A stretch of DNA of 64,000 nt from Paenibacillus hemerocallicola (lineage in GTDB: Bacteria; Bacillota; Bacilli; Paenibacillales; NBRC-103111). The notes under the pieces are model-generated. The model searched no databases and was not told the DNA's origin. It worked only from the letters and a program-made list of their open reading frames with translations. Shown piece by piece: positions 25,539 to 34,530 of this stretch. The stretch lies in contig NZ_VDCQ01000009.1 in assembly GCF_006265175.1 (NCBI RefSeq), positions 62,001-126,000 of the forward strand, given 5' to 3'. The position numbers and the translations under genes are program-made. Each line of letters starts with the position of its first letter. The stretch's first letter is position 1.

Positions 25539-28500
25539 TCAGCGGAGCCGAACGACATTATCGATCCGGAAGCGGTGCGGTCCGTTCCATTTCTTGAACG
25601 GATAAAACATCATTTCCGAGCCCCCGTCCTCGCGGATCGTAAAGCCGGGGTCCGTGCCGTCGATCAGCAGCAGCGTCCGCCCCTCTTCGCGCACGATGTC
25701 CAGAATCGGATACCCGTTCGTGCTTCCGTCGGGATGGGTCACGACGACACAGCGCCCCGCCGTATCGTCGGGAACGGCCGTGCCGGTGACCAGAGCGTCG
25801 ACGGGATCGCCGTCCGCCTTGCGCAGCACGCTTTCGACCACCCCTTCCGTCGGTCCTTCGCCATGGATCGCGCTGTCGCCCTTGCGCAGCATCGTACCGC
25901 CGATCAGCACCATCTGCGCGACCGCGCCATTCTCGAGCCGGATCAAGCCGACGCCGCCCGACAAGCTTATATCGCCCGCGACGAGAGGCTGCGACCGACC
26001 GGCGGAGCCCGAGCTGAGTATGATGTCCGTCGTGCTGCCGTAAGTGACGGCCAGCGCGACATCGCCTTCCCCGGACTGCTCCGGCTGCAGCAGCTCCGCG
26101 CGCCGAATGCGCGGAGCGCGGCCGTCGGAATACGGCTCCATCACATGGACGAACCGGCTGCGCAGGTCGGCGCCTTCCTTGCGGACTACCAGCTTGGGCA
26201 TCGAATAGCGGACCGCCTCGACGTTATTATCCATCGACTTGTCGTGCAGCCGGGTAGCCCGCAGCGACGGAGCTTTACCGAGAAACAGCTCGCTTCTTTC
26301 GCCCGAGCCGCCCGAGCCGTCCAGTCCGATCACCTTCAGCCTGCCCTCTCCCGACGTCTTCAGCGTCGCTTCATAGCCGCTGTTCCCGATTTCCGCTCTT
26401 TGTACATCCTGCACGTACATATATCCGTAATATTGACCTTCGGCATCCCCTTGCTCCAGCTCGCCGGTCGGCGGCGTTATTTTCGTTCCCGGGGGAAGCA
26501 GATAAGGCCCGTACGGGCTTAACGGCACATTCGTCTCCATGACGCTATCCCGGTTGGCGTCTCCGTTCAGCGTATATTCGTGCCGGTTGCCCCCCTGCAC
26601 CCGGAATAGATCGACCACATAACCCGCGCCGTCCGTTCCGCCGGTGCCGCAAGCGTCGCCGCCGAAGCCGATCAGCCACGCCTCTCTGCCGTATTCCCGC
26701 AGACCCGGATACGCGTTCTCCTGACTCGCCCGCATCACTTGCACGTCGGCGCCGATCGACGCGAACAAGAGCAACCTGCCGCCGTCGGCGCCGCTGTTCC
26801 GATCCATATCCTTGCCGTCCACTACAACCGTATTGTGGCACATCGTCGATCTCGTCCATTGACGGTACAGCGTATGCGTGTAGCCGATATCCGGCAGCAG
26901 TTCCTGCCCGCAAGCGAACAGCGCCAGATTGAGCGGATCGAGATGATCATGGCCATATTTCGGCACGTAGCTCATATACAGCTGCATTTGTCGCTCATGC
27001 GCGCCCAACGTCAATTTGGCGATGCCTGCGGCGGGCAGGAACAACGATGCTCCCGCCGGGTCCGGCGATCTCGATTTGCTGAACGCCCACGTATCCTGAA
27101 TCGGGAAATAGTGTCCGTCGGGGTAAACGATGTTCGCGATGATGCGGTCGAACGCCTGCAATACCGGATAATCGCGCTCCAGGTCCAGATCGTTTACGCT
27201 TCGGCCGGTACGCGGCGAGACGTAGCCTTGCGGATCGGACCACCCTTTCGCGGCGGCGATTGCGGTCCGAAGTCCGCCCGTCGACTGCGTATGATACGAC
27301 ACGCACACTTCGCCGAAGAAGCCGTCGAACAAAAATCTCCCGGACACGAACGACCGTATGCGCTCCAACGCCTGATGAACATAGCGAGGGTGCCCGACAG
27401 CTCTGCTTAACGCGATCAGGCCGATCCAGTTGTGGTAGTCGTTGTTATGGTTTCCGTTCGGAAAGCTGTCGAAAAATTCGAACGAGGGCCGGAATATTCC
27501 TTCCACAATTTTGCGGTCGACATCGACGCCCGTCTCCTTGCTCAACAGTTCCAACGCGTTCGTCTTCCTCACCTCGGCGTACGCTTCCGCCAAATGACGC
27601 AGCTCCCCGAGATCGGAGGTCGACCAACGGGACCAGACGCCGCCCCAGTAATGATACGGCGGACCCGCGTTCCCTTCCGTCGGATAACAGCCCCACGGAT
27701 AATCGTTGGTCGGGACCCAGCCTTCGTATGCATCGGCCCATCCGTTCAACAGCCGCGCGGCCCCCAGCGGGTCTTTCTTCGCCAGCATGCTAGTTTGCCT
27801 CAATGCATATATTTTCTGCTCGTACCAGAGCAGCCCCGTCATCGAGTAACGCCTGCCGTTTGCGTCTTCGTAGTACGGAACCCGCACCTTTTCGCCCTTG
27901 CGGTTATGGACGACAAAGGCTTTGTCCTCCGGAAACCGATCGTTCGGATACGTTGTTCCCGTACGGGCCGAGACGAGCGCAAACGGATCGCCGGGGTCCC
28001 ACCGGAACAGCTTGTCTCCGGCGTACAGCTCCGGACGCTCCGGATCTCCCCCGAAAATGAAGCCGGGCTGCGGCGGGATCAGCTCCAGCAACCGGCCGAC
28101 CTCCTCCGAAGGCGTCTCCGCTTCCACGATCCGCGCGTCCGCTGCCGGGGGCGGGACGTACAAGCTCTCCCCTGCCTCGATGAGCGCCCGGCTGTCGAAG
28201 GACAGCACCAGCATGCGCTGTCGGTTCGTCCGGTCCGTCACGTTCATTTGCAGCTCGTACGAGCCGACCTCCAGCGGCTTCGGGTGACGGAACGTGATGG
28301 TACCGGCGGCGGCATCCAGCTCGAATTCCGGGATGGCGATCCTCTCGTCGGAAGGCGTTCTCCACGTTAACTCGGCGGAAGCAATACCGCAGCCGCCAAG
28401 CTCCTCCGCATCCAGACACAGCCTTTTTTCGGTAAAGCCGCCGTAGAGCAGCGCCGCCCGAGCCGGCAGCCACGGCTCCGGCCGGGACGCCTCATCCCTC

Positions 28501-29213
28501 CCGGGGAGCCGCTGCCAGTACAGACGGCCCATCCGGCCTTCCGGCAGCACATCGATTCTCACGCTGTAGCCGGAAGCGGGCTGTCCCAGATCGATAATGG
28601 AGCAATGACGTATCGGGATAAGCGAGCTGAGCGGCCGCGAGGCCGCTATGCCGCAGCAGCGGATGACGTTTATCCGCCACTCGTCGCCCGGCAGCGGCTC
28701 CCGCTCCATGACGGAAGCAACGGGAACCGCGACCTCCAGGGTCCAGCCTTCGCTTCCGCTCCGCAAGGCGGATCGGACGTGCTCCGGCCGCTCCAAAAAC
28801 TTGACTCCATGTCCGTACGCCGTGGTCATCTCGCGCGGCCCCGTCGTTATATCGAGCGGAATATGGAAAAATCGGTCGGGCCGCTGCGGAGCGGATAAGA
28901 GGATATCGATTCTCTCCGATGCCTCGCGCTCTCCGGCGGCTCTCCTCCCGGCAATACCGATAAACAAGCAGCTATCGTCGCAGGCGAGCCGTATTTCCGT
29001 ATCCGAGTCTGTGCATACCGGATCGTTCGCATAGGCCGTCCGAAAGCCGCTCATTCGGGATGCCCGGCTCCACACCGCCTCATCCAGACTCCCGTCGATT
29101 ATGGGAGCCTCGCCGATCCGGGGAATGATCGACCATCGGTCAGTCTGGCTGAACACAACCGGTATAGGTATTCCCTTGCCGCTTGCCTTCGTCCCCTTAG
29201 GCGATTTAGCCAT
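25539..29213 (-). CDS. Large heparinase II/III-like polysaccharide lyase with CBM9-like N-terminus
   Basis: 1224 residues from the ATG at 29213 (weak AAGGGAAT upstream; start uncertain). Residues ~30-230 resemble a CBM9/DOMON-like sugar-binding domain (PRIGEAPIIDGSLDEAVWS). The middle (~430-720) looks like the alpha-toroid of lyases (HNNDYHNWIGLIALSRA). From ~750 the Hepar_II_III beta-sandwich begins: KYGHDHLDPLNLALF and CHNTVVVDGKDM. No signal peptide is evident, so location is uncertain. Expected role: eliminative cleavage of a uronic-acid-containing polysaccharide. A regulon motif lies 115 nt upstream. Its C-terminal 40 codons have a decayed copy at 13.6 kb. Confidence 0.82.
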   Translation of the reverse strand: MAKSPKGTKASGKGIPIPVVFSQTDRWSIIPRIGEAPIIDGSLDEAVWSRASRMSGFRTAYANDPVCTDSDTEIRLACDDSCLFIGIAGRRAAGEREASERIDILLSAPQRPDRFFHIPLDITTGPREMTTAYGHGVKFLERPEHVRSALRSGSEGWTLEVAVPVASVMEREPLPGDEWRINVIRCCGIAASRPLSSLIPIRHCSIIDLGQPASGYSVRIDVLPEGRMGRLYWQRLPGRDEASRPEPWLPARAALLYGGFTEKRLCLDAEELGGCGIASAELTWRTPSDERIAIPEFELDAAAGTITFRHPKPLEVGSYELQMNVTDRTNRQRMLVLSFDSRALIEAGESLYVPPPAADARIVEAETPSEEVGRLLELIPPQPGFIFGGDPERPELYAGDKLFRWDPGDPFALVSARTGTTYPNDRFPEDKAFVVHNRKGEKVRVPYYEDANGRRYSMTGLLWYEQKIYALRQTSMLAKKDPLGAARLLNGWADAYEGWVPTNDYPWGCYPTEGNAGPPYHYWGGVWSRWSTSDLGELRHLAEAYAEVRKTNALELLSKETGVDVDRKIVEGIFRPSFEFFDSFPNGNHNNDYHNWIGLIALSRAVGHPRYVHQALERIRSFVSGRFLFDGFFGEVCVSYHTQSTGGLRTAIAAAKGWSDPQGYVSPRTGRSVNDLDLERDYPVLQAFDRIIANIVYPDGHYFPIQDTWAFSKSRSPDPAGASLFLPAAGIAKLTLGAHERQMQLYMSYVPKYGHDHLDPLNLALFACGQELLPDIGYTHTLYRQWTRSTMCHNTVVVDGKDMDRNSGADGGRLLLFASIGADVQVMRASQENAYPGLREYGREAWLIGFGGDACGTGGTDGAGYVVDLFRVQGGNRHEYTLNGDANRDSVMETNVPLSPYGPYLLPPGTKITPPTGELEQGDAEGQYYGYMYVQDVQRAEIGNSGYEATLKTSGEGRLKVIGLDGSGGSGERSELFLGKAPSLRATRLHDKSMDNNVEAVRYSMPKLVVRKEGADLRSRFVHVMEPYSDGRAPRIRRAELLQPEQSGEGDVALAVTYGSTTDIILSSGSAGRSQPLVAGDISLSGGVGLIRLENGAVAQMVLIGGTMLRKGDSAIHGEGPTEGVVESVLRKADGDPVDALVTGTAVPDDTAGRCVVVTHPDGSTNGYPILDIVREEGRTLLLIDGTDPGFTIREDGGSEMMFYPFKKWNGPHRFRIDNVVRLR

Positions 29214-29327
29214 GTTCTGCAAGAATATTCCCTTCTCCCTATGTTTTTGGTTGAAAGCCCTTTCCACAACGGACACCTCAACCTTATCACAATCGGCCCC
29301 GTGACAGTTTAGATCGGTTACTCCGCA

Positions 29328-29346
29328 GTATCGTTCCATTACGAAT
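29328..29346 (-). promoter_or_regulatory. AraC-regulon motif ahead of the heparinase-like gene
   Basis: Minus strand ATTCGTAATGGAACGATAC, 15 of 19 matches, 115 nt upstream of the ATG. A -10-like GATACT ends the motif. Confidence 0.4.
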
Positions 29347-29391
29347 TGCGAATAGTCGCCACTCCTTCGCTCCTTACCGGAATTTCTGATA

Positions 29392-29577
29392 ATAGCGGAA
29401 CTGGCGTTCGTTATTTATCCGAATCCGGATGTCGGGAGCAAATGAACGGAACAGCGTTCCGCTATTTCTCAGTTTCCAATACTTTTTTCCCCGAAATGTC
29501 GAAATAACGGCACGACGTTCCGCTATTTTCGAAAGTGTAACGGAAATCGGGAACATAGCGGAACAGCGTTCCGTTAT
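29392..29577. repeat. Array of about five CGGAAC/GTTCCG palindromic repeats
   Basis: Units of the type AT-A-R-CGGAAC-loop-GTTCCG-Y-TAT occur near 29392-29415, 29443-29466, 29505-29527, 29539-29553 (partial) and 29555-29577. The last has arms ATAGCGGAAC and GTTCCGTTAT with a 3-nt loop. The same family recurs near 36.3, 41.3 and 59.2 kb. Non-coding. Confidence 0.75.
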
Positions 29578-29702
29578 ATGGCGGAGACGTTTCGTCCAGT
29601 CGCGAGAAAGCGCTTCCGGTTATGTCCGCACCGCGCGGGCTCCAACGCGCGGCGTGGCGTCGCATGGCGCTTGTCGTGCTCGGCGCTTATGCCGCCACAC
29701 AC

Positions 29703-29742
29703 GAAAAAAAACCGGAGGCATTAAGCCAACCGGTTTTCCTTG
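29703..29742 (-). terminator. Terminator overlapping the end of the sugar-phosphate isomerase gene
   Basis: Minus strand: arms AAAACCGG and CCGGTTTT with the last codons and TAA stop inside the hairpin, followed by a T run. Nearly the same sequence stands at 8346-8385. Confidence 0.75.
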
Positions 29743-30488
29743 ATCCATTTCATACTGTTTGCAAGCGCCACGAACGGCGGATTTTGCGTCTGGTCCTGCT
29801 CGTAGATCAGCCACTCCGTACCGGCTTCGTCCGCCGCTTTGGCGATGGCTAGCAGGTCGACTTCACCCGTGCCGAGCTCGACCGTTTGCCACTTGCCATC
29901 TTCACCGCGTCGCAAATCTTTGAAATGCACGAGCGGCAGCCGTCCGGCATACCGGCCGATATAGCCGACCGAATTCAGTCCGGCGGCATGCACCCAAGCA
30001 GAGTCCAGCTCCACCTTCAGCGTGTCTGCCGATGTCGAACCGAACAGGGCGTCCAGCGCCCACTCGCCGCCGACTTTCTCTTCCAGCTCGAAAGCATGAT
30101 TATGGTAGCCGAAGCCGATACCCTGCTCGGCGCATTTGCGTCCGATCTCTTCCAGCAGCTTGAAGGTCGCCTTCCAAGCTTCCTCGCTATCCCGGTATTC
30201 CTTGCCCAGTCCCGGGCAGACGATGTACGAGCTGCCGATCGTTTTGTTGAACGCGATCTCCTCGTCCAACGCATCCTTCAGACGTCCGATTCCGACATGG
30301 CTGCCGATTGCCTGCAATCCGAGCTCATCCAGAAGCTCTTTCAACTTGCCCGCTTCCAAACCGCCGTACCCGGCAAACTCCACTCCGGCGAACCCTTCCT
30401 CAGCTACCTTGCGTAAAGCACCGACGAAATCTTTCGACGTCTCGTCGCGCAGCGTATACAATTGGACCCCGACTTTCCAGGAGCTCAT
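29721..30488 (-). CDS. Sugar phosphate isomerase/epimerase (xylose-isomerase-like TIM barrel)
   Basis: 255 residues from the ATG at 30488 with GAGGTGAT upstream. AP endonuclease 2/xylose-isomerase-like barrel: VGVQLYTLRDE at the N-terminus, FAGVEFAGYGG, GFGYHNHAFELE (about 130-141; metal-binding His and Glu), LKVELDSAWVHAAG and LVHFKDLR. IolE/IolH- and YcjR-like proteins of this group isomerise, epimerise or dehydrate sugars and inositol derivatives. No signal peptide. It stands alone between a repeat array and a 320-nt gap, near the DUF4091 protein gene upstream. Confidence 0.87.
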   Translation of the reverse strand: MSSWKVGVQLYTLRDETSKDFVGALRKVAEEGFAGVEFAGYGGLEAGKLKELLDELGLQAIGSHVGIGRLKDALDEEIAFNKTIGSSYIVCPGLGKEYRDSEEAWKATFKLLEEIGRKCAEQGIGFGYHNHAFELEEKVGGEWALDALFGSTSADTLKVELDSAWVHAAGLNSVGYIGRYAGRLPLVHFKDLRRGEDGKWQTVELGTGEVDLLAIAKAADEAGTEWLIYEQDQTQNPPFVALANSMKWIKENRLA

Positions 30489-30810
30489 TGACCGAATCAC
30501 CTCGTCTAGTATTCTCGTCTTCCATCTAAACATAACGGGCATGCGGTGTACATGCAGGAAACGGGGAAAAGTTGGCGAATCTGGCTATAAGAAAAACTTC
30601 TGATCGAATCTGCTTCGATGAAGTACATCCGAGCTTTAAAGGTCGCTTTTCTTGGTTCAGAATGCCGCAGTTTCACCTTATCGAAGTATCGCTTTGCCGC
30701 AATACCCCCTTAGCGAACTTAAACATGCTGAATCGATCGATAGCGACGCCGGACGTCCGCAAAGAAAAAGGGCCCGAGCCGAGCGGGGGCGGCCGGAGCC
30801 CCGGAGAGCA
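30489..30810. other. Intergenic region, no gene; possible terminator near its end
   Basis: No gene is seen. Around 30764-30805, just after the DUF4091 stop, a GC-rich stretch followed by TTTTTCTTT on the minus strand may act as a terminator, but the stem is irregular. Confidence 0.4.
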
Positions 30811-32472
30811 TCAGGCGGTGTGCGAGCGGATCGCTTCGTTGATCCGTTCGCGGCACGCCAGCAGCCATGCGGCATCCTGCGGATAGACGTCGAATGTGAT
30901 CGGCGCTTCGGCGCCCTGCTCCATCAGCGCGAGCGTACGATCCCTTCCGATCAGCGACTCGAGCAGCGTGAGCGCGCGCAAATCCTGCAACGCCTCGCGG
31001 AACACCTCGAACCGGAGCGATTCGACCGGCTTGCCGTCTTCTCCGGGGTAGACGACGAACGGATCCCCCGCCGGGAATGCATGGTTGGCGTCCGTATTGC
31101 GATACGGATCGATCGGGAAGCGCGAATATTGAGCATACCAGAAGTTATAGCCCCAGTGCAGGAAGCCGGCGATTTGAAATTTGTAAAGCTGCAGCCCGAG
31201 CACCCGGTTGCGGGCGGACGGCATGCAGATGAACCGGTTGGCGACCTTCTTGTACTGCGAGCAGCAATAATAGGTCCATAATCCCGGGACACCGTTTTCA
31301 AGAAAGGGCACGATATGGTTGCTGGCCGGAATCGGCGTAGGCACGAGCCCTCTTTCGTAGAATGCGTAGTCGGACAGCGCATCGATCGTCGGAAATTCGC
31401 CGACGAACTTTTTCAGCCAGCCGCTGGCGCTCTCGTACCACGGAATATGGTCCGTATGCGGTTCGTCGGACACGTGGAAGAACACTTTCTCCGCAAGGCC
31501 GTTTCCCTTGATAAAGCCGACCAGCTCTGGCAAAAATTGCGCCAAAAACCCTTTATACTCATCGCCCGTAGCGTCCGTATCCCAACCGAAAATCCGCTTC
31601 GTCTCGCCGTTCTCCATCGCGACGATCTTCGGCGCGTGCTTGGCTCCCCACTGCGTAAACAGATGGGAAAGCTCGTAATAGCGGACGCCGCTGCGATCGC
31701 ACATGTCGACCCAACGCTTTAATTGATCGAAGCCGAATCGATAGGCCGAGCCGGATTTCTCCACGTCCACGAGCTGAACGGTCGGCCGCTCGCCCCCCAC
31801 CTGCGTATCCAGAGGCGGCGTGAACAGCGGGGTCAGCAGCATATTGATGCCGTGATCGACAGCCGTCTTCACATAATGCTCGACGATTTCCCAGTAACGC
31901 TCGCTGAACACCTCGACGCCGTAATAGGTAGCGAGGCAGTCGGTGTGGAACCACTCGGTATGGATCAGCTTCTGCTCCGGCAAGGCGGCGGCCAGCACGT
32001 CCAGCTCGAACGTTTCCCTCGACAGCTCTTGGTCGTCGTTCGTCAGGAAAACGATCGCGATTCCGTAAGTGCCGGGCTTGACGTCGCCTTTCAAATCGAC
32101 TGTGACCCAAACCGAACGCCACTGTTTCGGAAATCCGGTCAAGCCTTCGGACTCGGAAACAGGCAGCAGCGGATCGGGATAAAGCCCGGGCACCGAGCGC
32201 AGCAGATTGTCGTCATGATCGTGATAGATCGGCATTTCGGCCGGTACGAGCCCTACCGTCCGGGCGCCGACGCGGGCGCCGAGCTCCGACTCGATGCGCA
32301 CCTTCAATTTTTTGACGAGCTTGGCGGAACGGTATGCAACTTGAAATGAAAGCGTTTCCTTATGAAGCGCGGATGCACGGCGGAATTCGGCGGCTTGCAG
32401 TTCCTCATCGGCAAACACTTTCTCGAGCGAGCTGATGATACGGGTAGCGAAGGTAAGTTCGACGGCTGACAA
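30811..32472 (-). CDS. DUF4091 protein, probable glycoside-hydrolase-like
   Basis: 553 residues if it begins at the TTG at 32472, which has AAAGGAGG at ideal spacing; the ATG at 32499 nine codons upstream lacks a ribosome site. Residues ~60-190 form a beta-rich domain (VWVTVDLKGDVKPGTYGI). From ~200 a TIM barrel follows (HTEWFHTDCLATYYGV, GINMLLTPLFTPPLDTQ, YYELSHLFTQWG, VFFHVSDEPH), where the acidic pair in SDEP is the likely catalytic site. DUF4091 ends near HWGYNFWY. Cytoplasmic by sequence. Probably trims glycans or is linked to their catabolism; substrate unknown. Confidence 0.82.
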   Translation of the reverse strand: MSAVELTFATRIISSLEKVFADEELQAAEFRRASALHKETLSFQVAYRSAKLVKKLKVRIESELGARVGARTVGLVPAEMPIYHDHDDNLLRSVPGLYPDPLLPVSESEGLTGFPKQWRSVWVTVDLKGDVKPGTYGIAIVFLTNDDQELSRETFELDVLAAALPEQKLIHTEWFHTDCLATYYGVEVFSERYWEIVEHYVKTAVDHGINMLLTPLFTPPLDTQVGGERPTVQLVDVEKSGSAYRFGFDQLKRWVDMCDRSGVRYYELSHLFTQWGAKHAPKIVAMENGETKRIFGWDTDATGDEYKGFLAQFLPELVGFIKGNGLAEKVFFHVSDEPHTDHIPWYESASGWLKKFVGEFPTIDALSDYAFYERGLVPTPIPASNHIVPFLENGVPGLWTYYCCSQYKKVANRFICMPSARNRVLGLQLYKFQIAGFLHWGYNFWYAQYSRFPIDPYRNTDANHAFPAGDPFVVYPGEDGKPVESLRFEVFREALQDLRALTLLESLIGRDRTLALMEQGAEAPITFDVYPQDAAWLLACRERINEAIRSHTA

Positions 32473-32780
32473 AGGGGCTCCTCCTTTATATTCATCCATT
32501 TTAGCGACCAAATGAAACAAAATGAAATGAAAAGATCACATTTACTCATCGCCATCATATCACAGCCCGCCACTCGAATCCATATGATCTTGCTGCCCCG
32601 TAATACGACGCTAAGAGGATACGGCCAGATAAACCCGCCCGCGGTGTTCGAGCATCGACTCTGGCTGCAAATAGAAGAACTGGAGGAGATGCTTTGCCGG
32701 GGATAGTCCCCGACCCTGTCTGCAATCCGGATAACCGAGAATAGAGGCATAAGCGGGGAGCATTTATGAATAGGGGAAAA
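32473..32780. other. Intergenic region, nothing certain
   Basis: Presumably holds the DUF4091 promoter (a TATGAT near 32560 on the minus strand with a poor -35). No gene or repeat is evident. Confidence 0.35.
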
Positions 32781-33020
32781 TTACAGTCTCGCGCAATATT
32801 GTTTCAAGTCGTCAAGCAGCTCCGGAGTAACGTTACTCGCGATTCCCTCTGTTTCCGTACTTGTTTCCTTACTGCTATCGTCGTTCTCGTCGGACGTTTG
32901 GTTGAATTGTTCGATAACGGAAGCGGCTACGAATTGCGCGTTTACGCCGTAATGCTTGAATAGCGATACCAGATTGTCCAGATCGCTATGATTTTGAATA
33001 ATTTCCGATAACCGGTTCAT
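32781..33020 (-). CDS. Small acidic hypothetical protein (79 aa)
   Basis: Starts at the ATG at 33020 after GAGAGGTGG. The sequence is soluble, with an Asp/Glu/Ser/Thr-rich linker (about 42-63) between an N-terminal helix region (MNRLSEIIQNHSDLDNLVSL) and a C-terminal helix (VTPELLDDLKQYCARL). I do not recognise the family. It lies 80 nt downstream of a Gln-rich small protein and near a DUF3231 gene, so a sporulation or spore-coat role is possible from context only. Confidence 0.6.
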   Translation of the reverse strand: MNRLSEIIQNHSDLDNLVSLFKHYGVNAQFVAASVIEQFNQTSDENDDSSKETSTETEGIASNVTPELLDDLKQYCARL

Positions 33021-33100
33021 TAGTAAATCCACCTCTCTGATGAAATAGGATGATGCCCAAAACCCTCTTGCCGAGGGTCTTGGACTGCGGTCATGCAAAT

Positions 33101-33466
33101 TTATTGAAAGTTTCTGTACGACGAATTCTCCGAGTAATTAGCGGAGCCATACGGTTGTTGCTGCAGCTGTTGTTGTTGGTTATAGGCATTCATGCCCATC
33201 GCTTGCGCAGTTTGCTCGAGTTGTCTGCAAATTTGCGAGACTTGCTGCATTTGCTGCATAGCCGTTTGATGTCCTTGCAAAGTGTTTTGGATCATTTGCG
33301 ACGCCTTATGCTCTCTTTGGGCCAATTCCTCCAGTTTTGCCGCGTTTTGCTGCTCTTGCTGAAGCAATTGCTGGTACATTTGCGTCGCTTGCTGCGTCTG
33401 ATTCATCAGCTGGTGAATAATTTGTTCGCATTGATTGATTTGGTTCGTAATATTTTGATTGTACAT
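33101..33466 (-). CDS. Gln-rich small protein, possibly spore-coat related
   Basis: 121 residues, GGAGGAT before the ATG. About one residue in four is Gln; the pattern of Gln, Leu and Met over residues 5-95 suggests a long helical, coiled-coil-like hairpin, followed by a Gln/Asn/Tyr/Ser-rich tail. No signal peptide or catalytic motif. Such Gln- and Tyr-rich small proteins occur in Bacillales spore coats, and the neighbours (DUF3231, small acidic protein) fit, but the function is unproven. Confidence 0.65.
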   Translation of the reverse strand: MYNQNITNQINQCEQIIHQLMNQTQQATQMYQQLLQQEQQNAAKLEELAQREHKASQMIQNTLQGHQTAMQQMQQVSQICRQLEQTAQAMGMNAYNQQQQLQQQPYGSANYSENSSYRNFQ

Positions 33467-33579
33467 GGAGATCCTCCTCGTGTATCCGGTTCTATTTGTA
33501 GTACCGGTTTATTGTCTTCAACTGGCTTCGTTTTATGCAAATGATAACTTTGAAAATGTTCGGGCTTTGCCCGGGCCTT

Positions 33580-34098
33580 CTAGGCTTCCACCAGCTCCGG
33601 TCTTTTTACTTGCAACGGGGGCGGCACGAGCCATCCTTTTTCTTTATTCATCTCGAGCATTTTCAACCCCAGAACGGCTTTCGTCGCATGGTATTTGCCG
33701 AATAACGCTCCAATATCCTCGCGAATCGACTTGCCCATAACCAGGCTGCATGCAGCCAGGCTGGCGGCATTGTCGGCGGCAATCAGATACGCGATTTCCT
33801 GATCCGTAAGTCGTGCCCCCACCGGAATATCTTCAAGCTTCGCTTCCGGCCTTGCAGGAAGAGCCGGAGACGGCGCAATTCCGTTATGAACGAGGATTTG
33901 ATCGCACTCTTCGCTTTCCAATTCGGCTTGGTTGATCAAATCGCCCAATATTTTTTTCAGCTCTTTATCGCCGGCATGATACTGATACGCCCGATACACG
34001 GAAACGCAGCCTTTCGCTTTCATAGAGACCGACCATATATCGAACACCTCTCCATAGTGAAGGGGTTCGTCTTTTGGATTGCCGCTCAAAATGCCCAC
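33580..34098 (-). CDS. DUF3231 family protein
   Basis: 172 residues starting at a GTG (34098) with AAAGGAGCGG upstream. The N-terminus MGILSGNPKDEPLHYGEVFDI is typical of DUF3231 (shown here broken: MGILSGNPKD, EPLHYGEVFD). All-helical, related to CotF/ferritin-like four-helix proteins of Bacillales, often single or double bundles; this one is the short, single-bundle form. Divergent from the T-box/aspartyl-tRNA synthetase unit. A role in spores or stress is guessed from family distribution. Confidence 0.8.
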   Translation of the reverse strand: MGILSGNPKDEPLHYGEVFDIWSVSMKAKGCVSVYRAYQYHAGDKELKKILGDLINQAELESEECDQILVHNGIAPSPALPARPEAKLEDIPVGARLTDQEIAYLIAADNAASLAACSLVMGKSIREDIGALFGKYHATKAVLGLKMLEMNKEKGWLVPPPLQVKRPELVEA

Positions 34099-34223
34099 TT
34101 GTCTCCGCTCCTTTATTGATGTTGTGCAAGCCGGTTGTTAAGATACCCACGTGCCCGTGAAGTTATTCGGTCCTGCGGAAGCTCCATTATCAACCCAAGT
34201 ATTTACCGGTATCATAAAAACGT

Positions 34224-34252
34224 TTGACAATCGGACACAAAATGCATATTAT
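34224..34252 (+). promoter_or_regulatory. Strong SigA-type promoter of the T-box/aspartyl-tRNA synthetase unit
   Basis: -35 TTGACA (34224-34229), 17-nt spacer, -10 TATTAT (34247-34252). It fires into the T-box leader. Confidence 0.8.
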
Positions 34253-34264
34253 GATTCAAACAAC

Positions 34265-34516
34265 CAAATCGATGAACCGGAGAAGTACCCCGGACCATTC
34301 AGCGCACAGAGAGCCGTCCCTTGGCTGGGAGGATGGCGGCTGCCACCGGAAGAAAGACACCGGCGAGTTCCGCCTGAACGATCGTTTCACGATCCGGTAG
34401 GAGCGGACGCGCCCCCCGCGTTACGGGGTTCGAGCGATCGCGCTTTGCCGCGCGATAATCAGGGTGGTACCGCGAGTTATTGGACCTCGTCCCTTTTGGG
34501 ACGGGGTTTTTGTGTT
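34265..34516 (+). ncRNA. T-box riboswitch leader (tRNA-sensing antiterminator)
   Basis: The hallmark T-box AGGGTGGTACCGCG lies at 34461-34474, directly before a terminator with a T run (34485-34516). Stem I features are visible: AGTA at about 34281-34284, a CAGAGAGCC segment at about 34305, and a specifier-loop 3' strand reading AAGAAAGACA (34350-34359) between CCGG helix segments. The most likely specifier is GAC (34356-34358, Asp), followed by the usual A; AGA is the alternative. Uncharged tRNA would stabilise the antiterminator and allow transcription of the AspRS gene. Confidence 0.92.
34485..34516 (+). terminator. T-box regulatory terminator
   Basis: Stem from CCTCGTCCC (34485-34493) and GGGACGGGG (34498-34506), loop TTTT, then a T-rich tail. 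Alternative to the T-box antiterminator. Confidence 0.85.
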
Positions 34517-34530
34517 TTCCGTTAAGCGAA

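Larger units (their letters stand above)
29214..29720. other. Intergenic region: heparinase promoter, repeat array, terminator
   Basis: Contains the regulon motif, the palindrome array and, at its end, the isomerase terminator. The stretch 29578-29700 shows nothing recognisable. Confidence 0.55.

Noticed and set aside
29392-29577. CRISPR array
   Set aside because: Repeats are only ~23 bp, imperfect and palindromic; spacers vary widely in length, and no cas gene is near.
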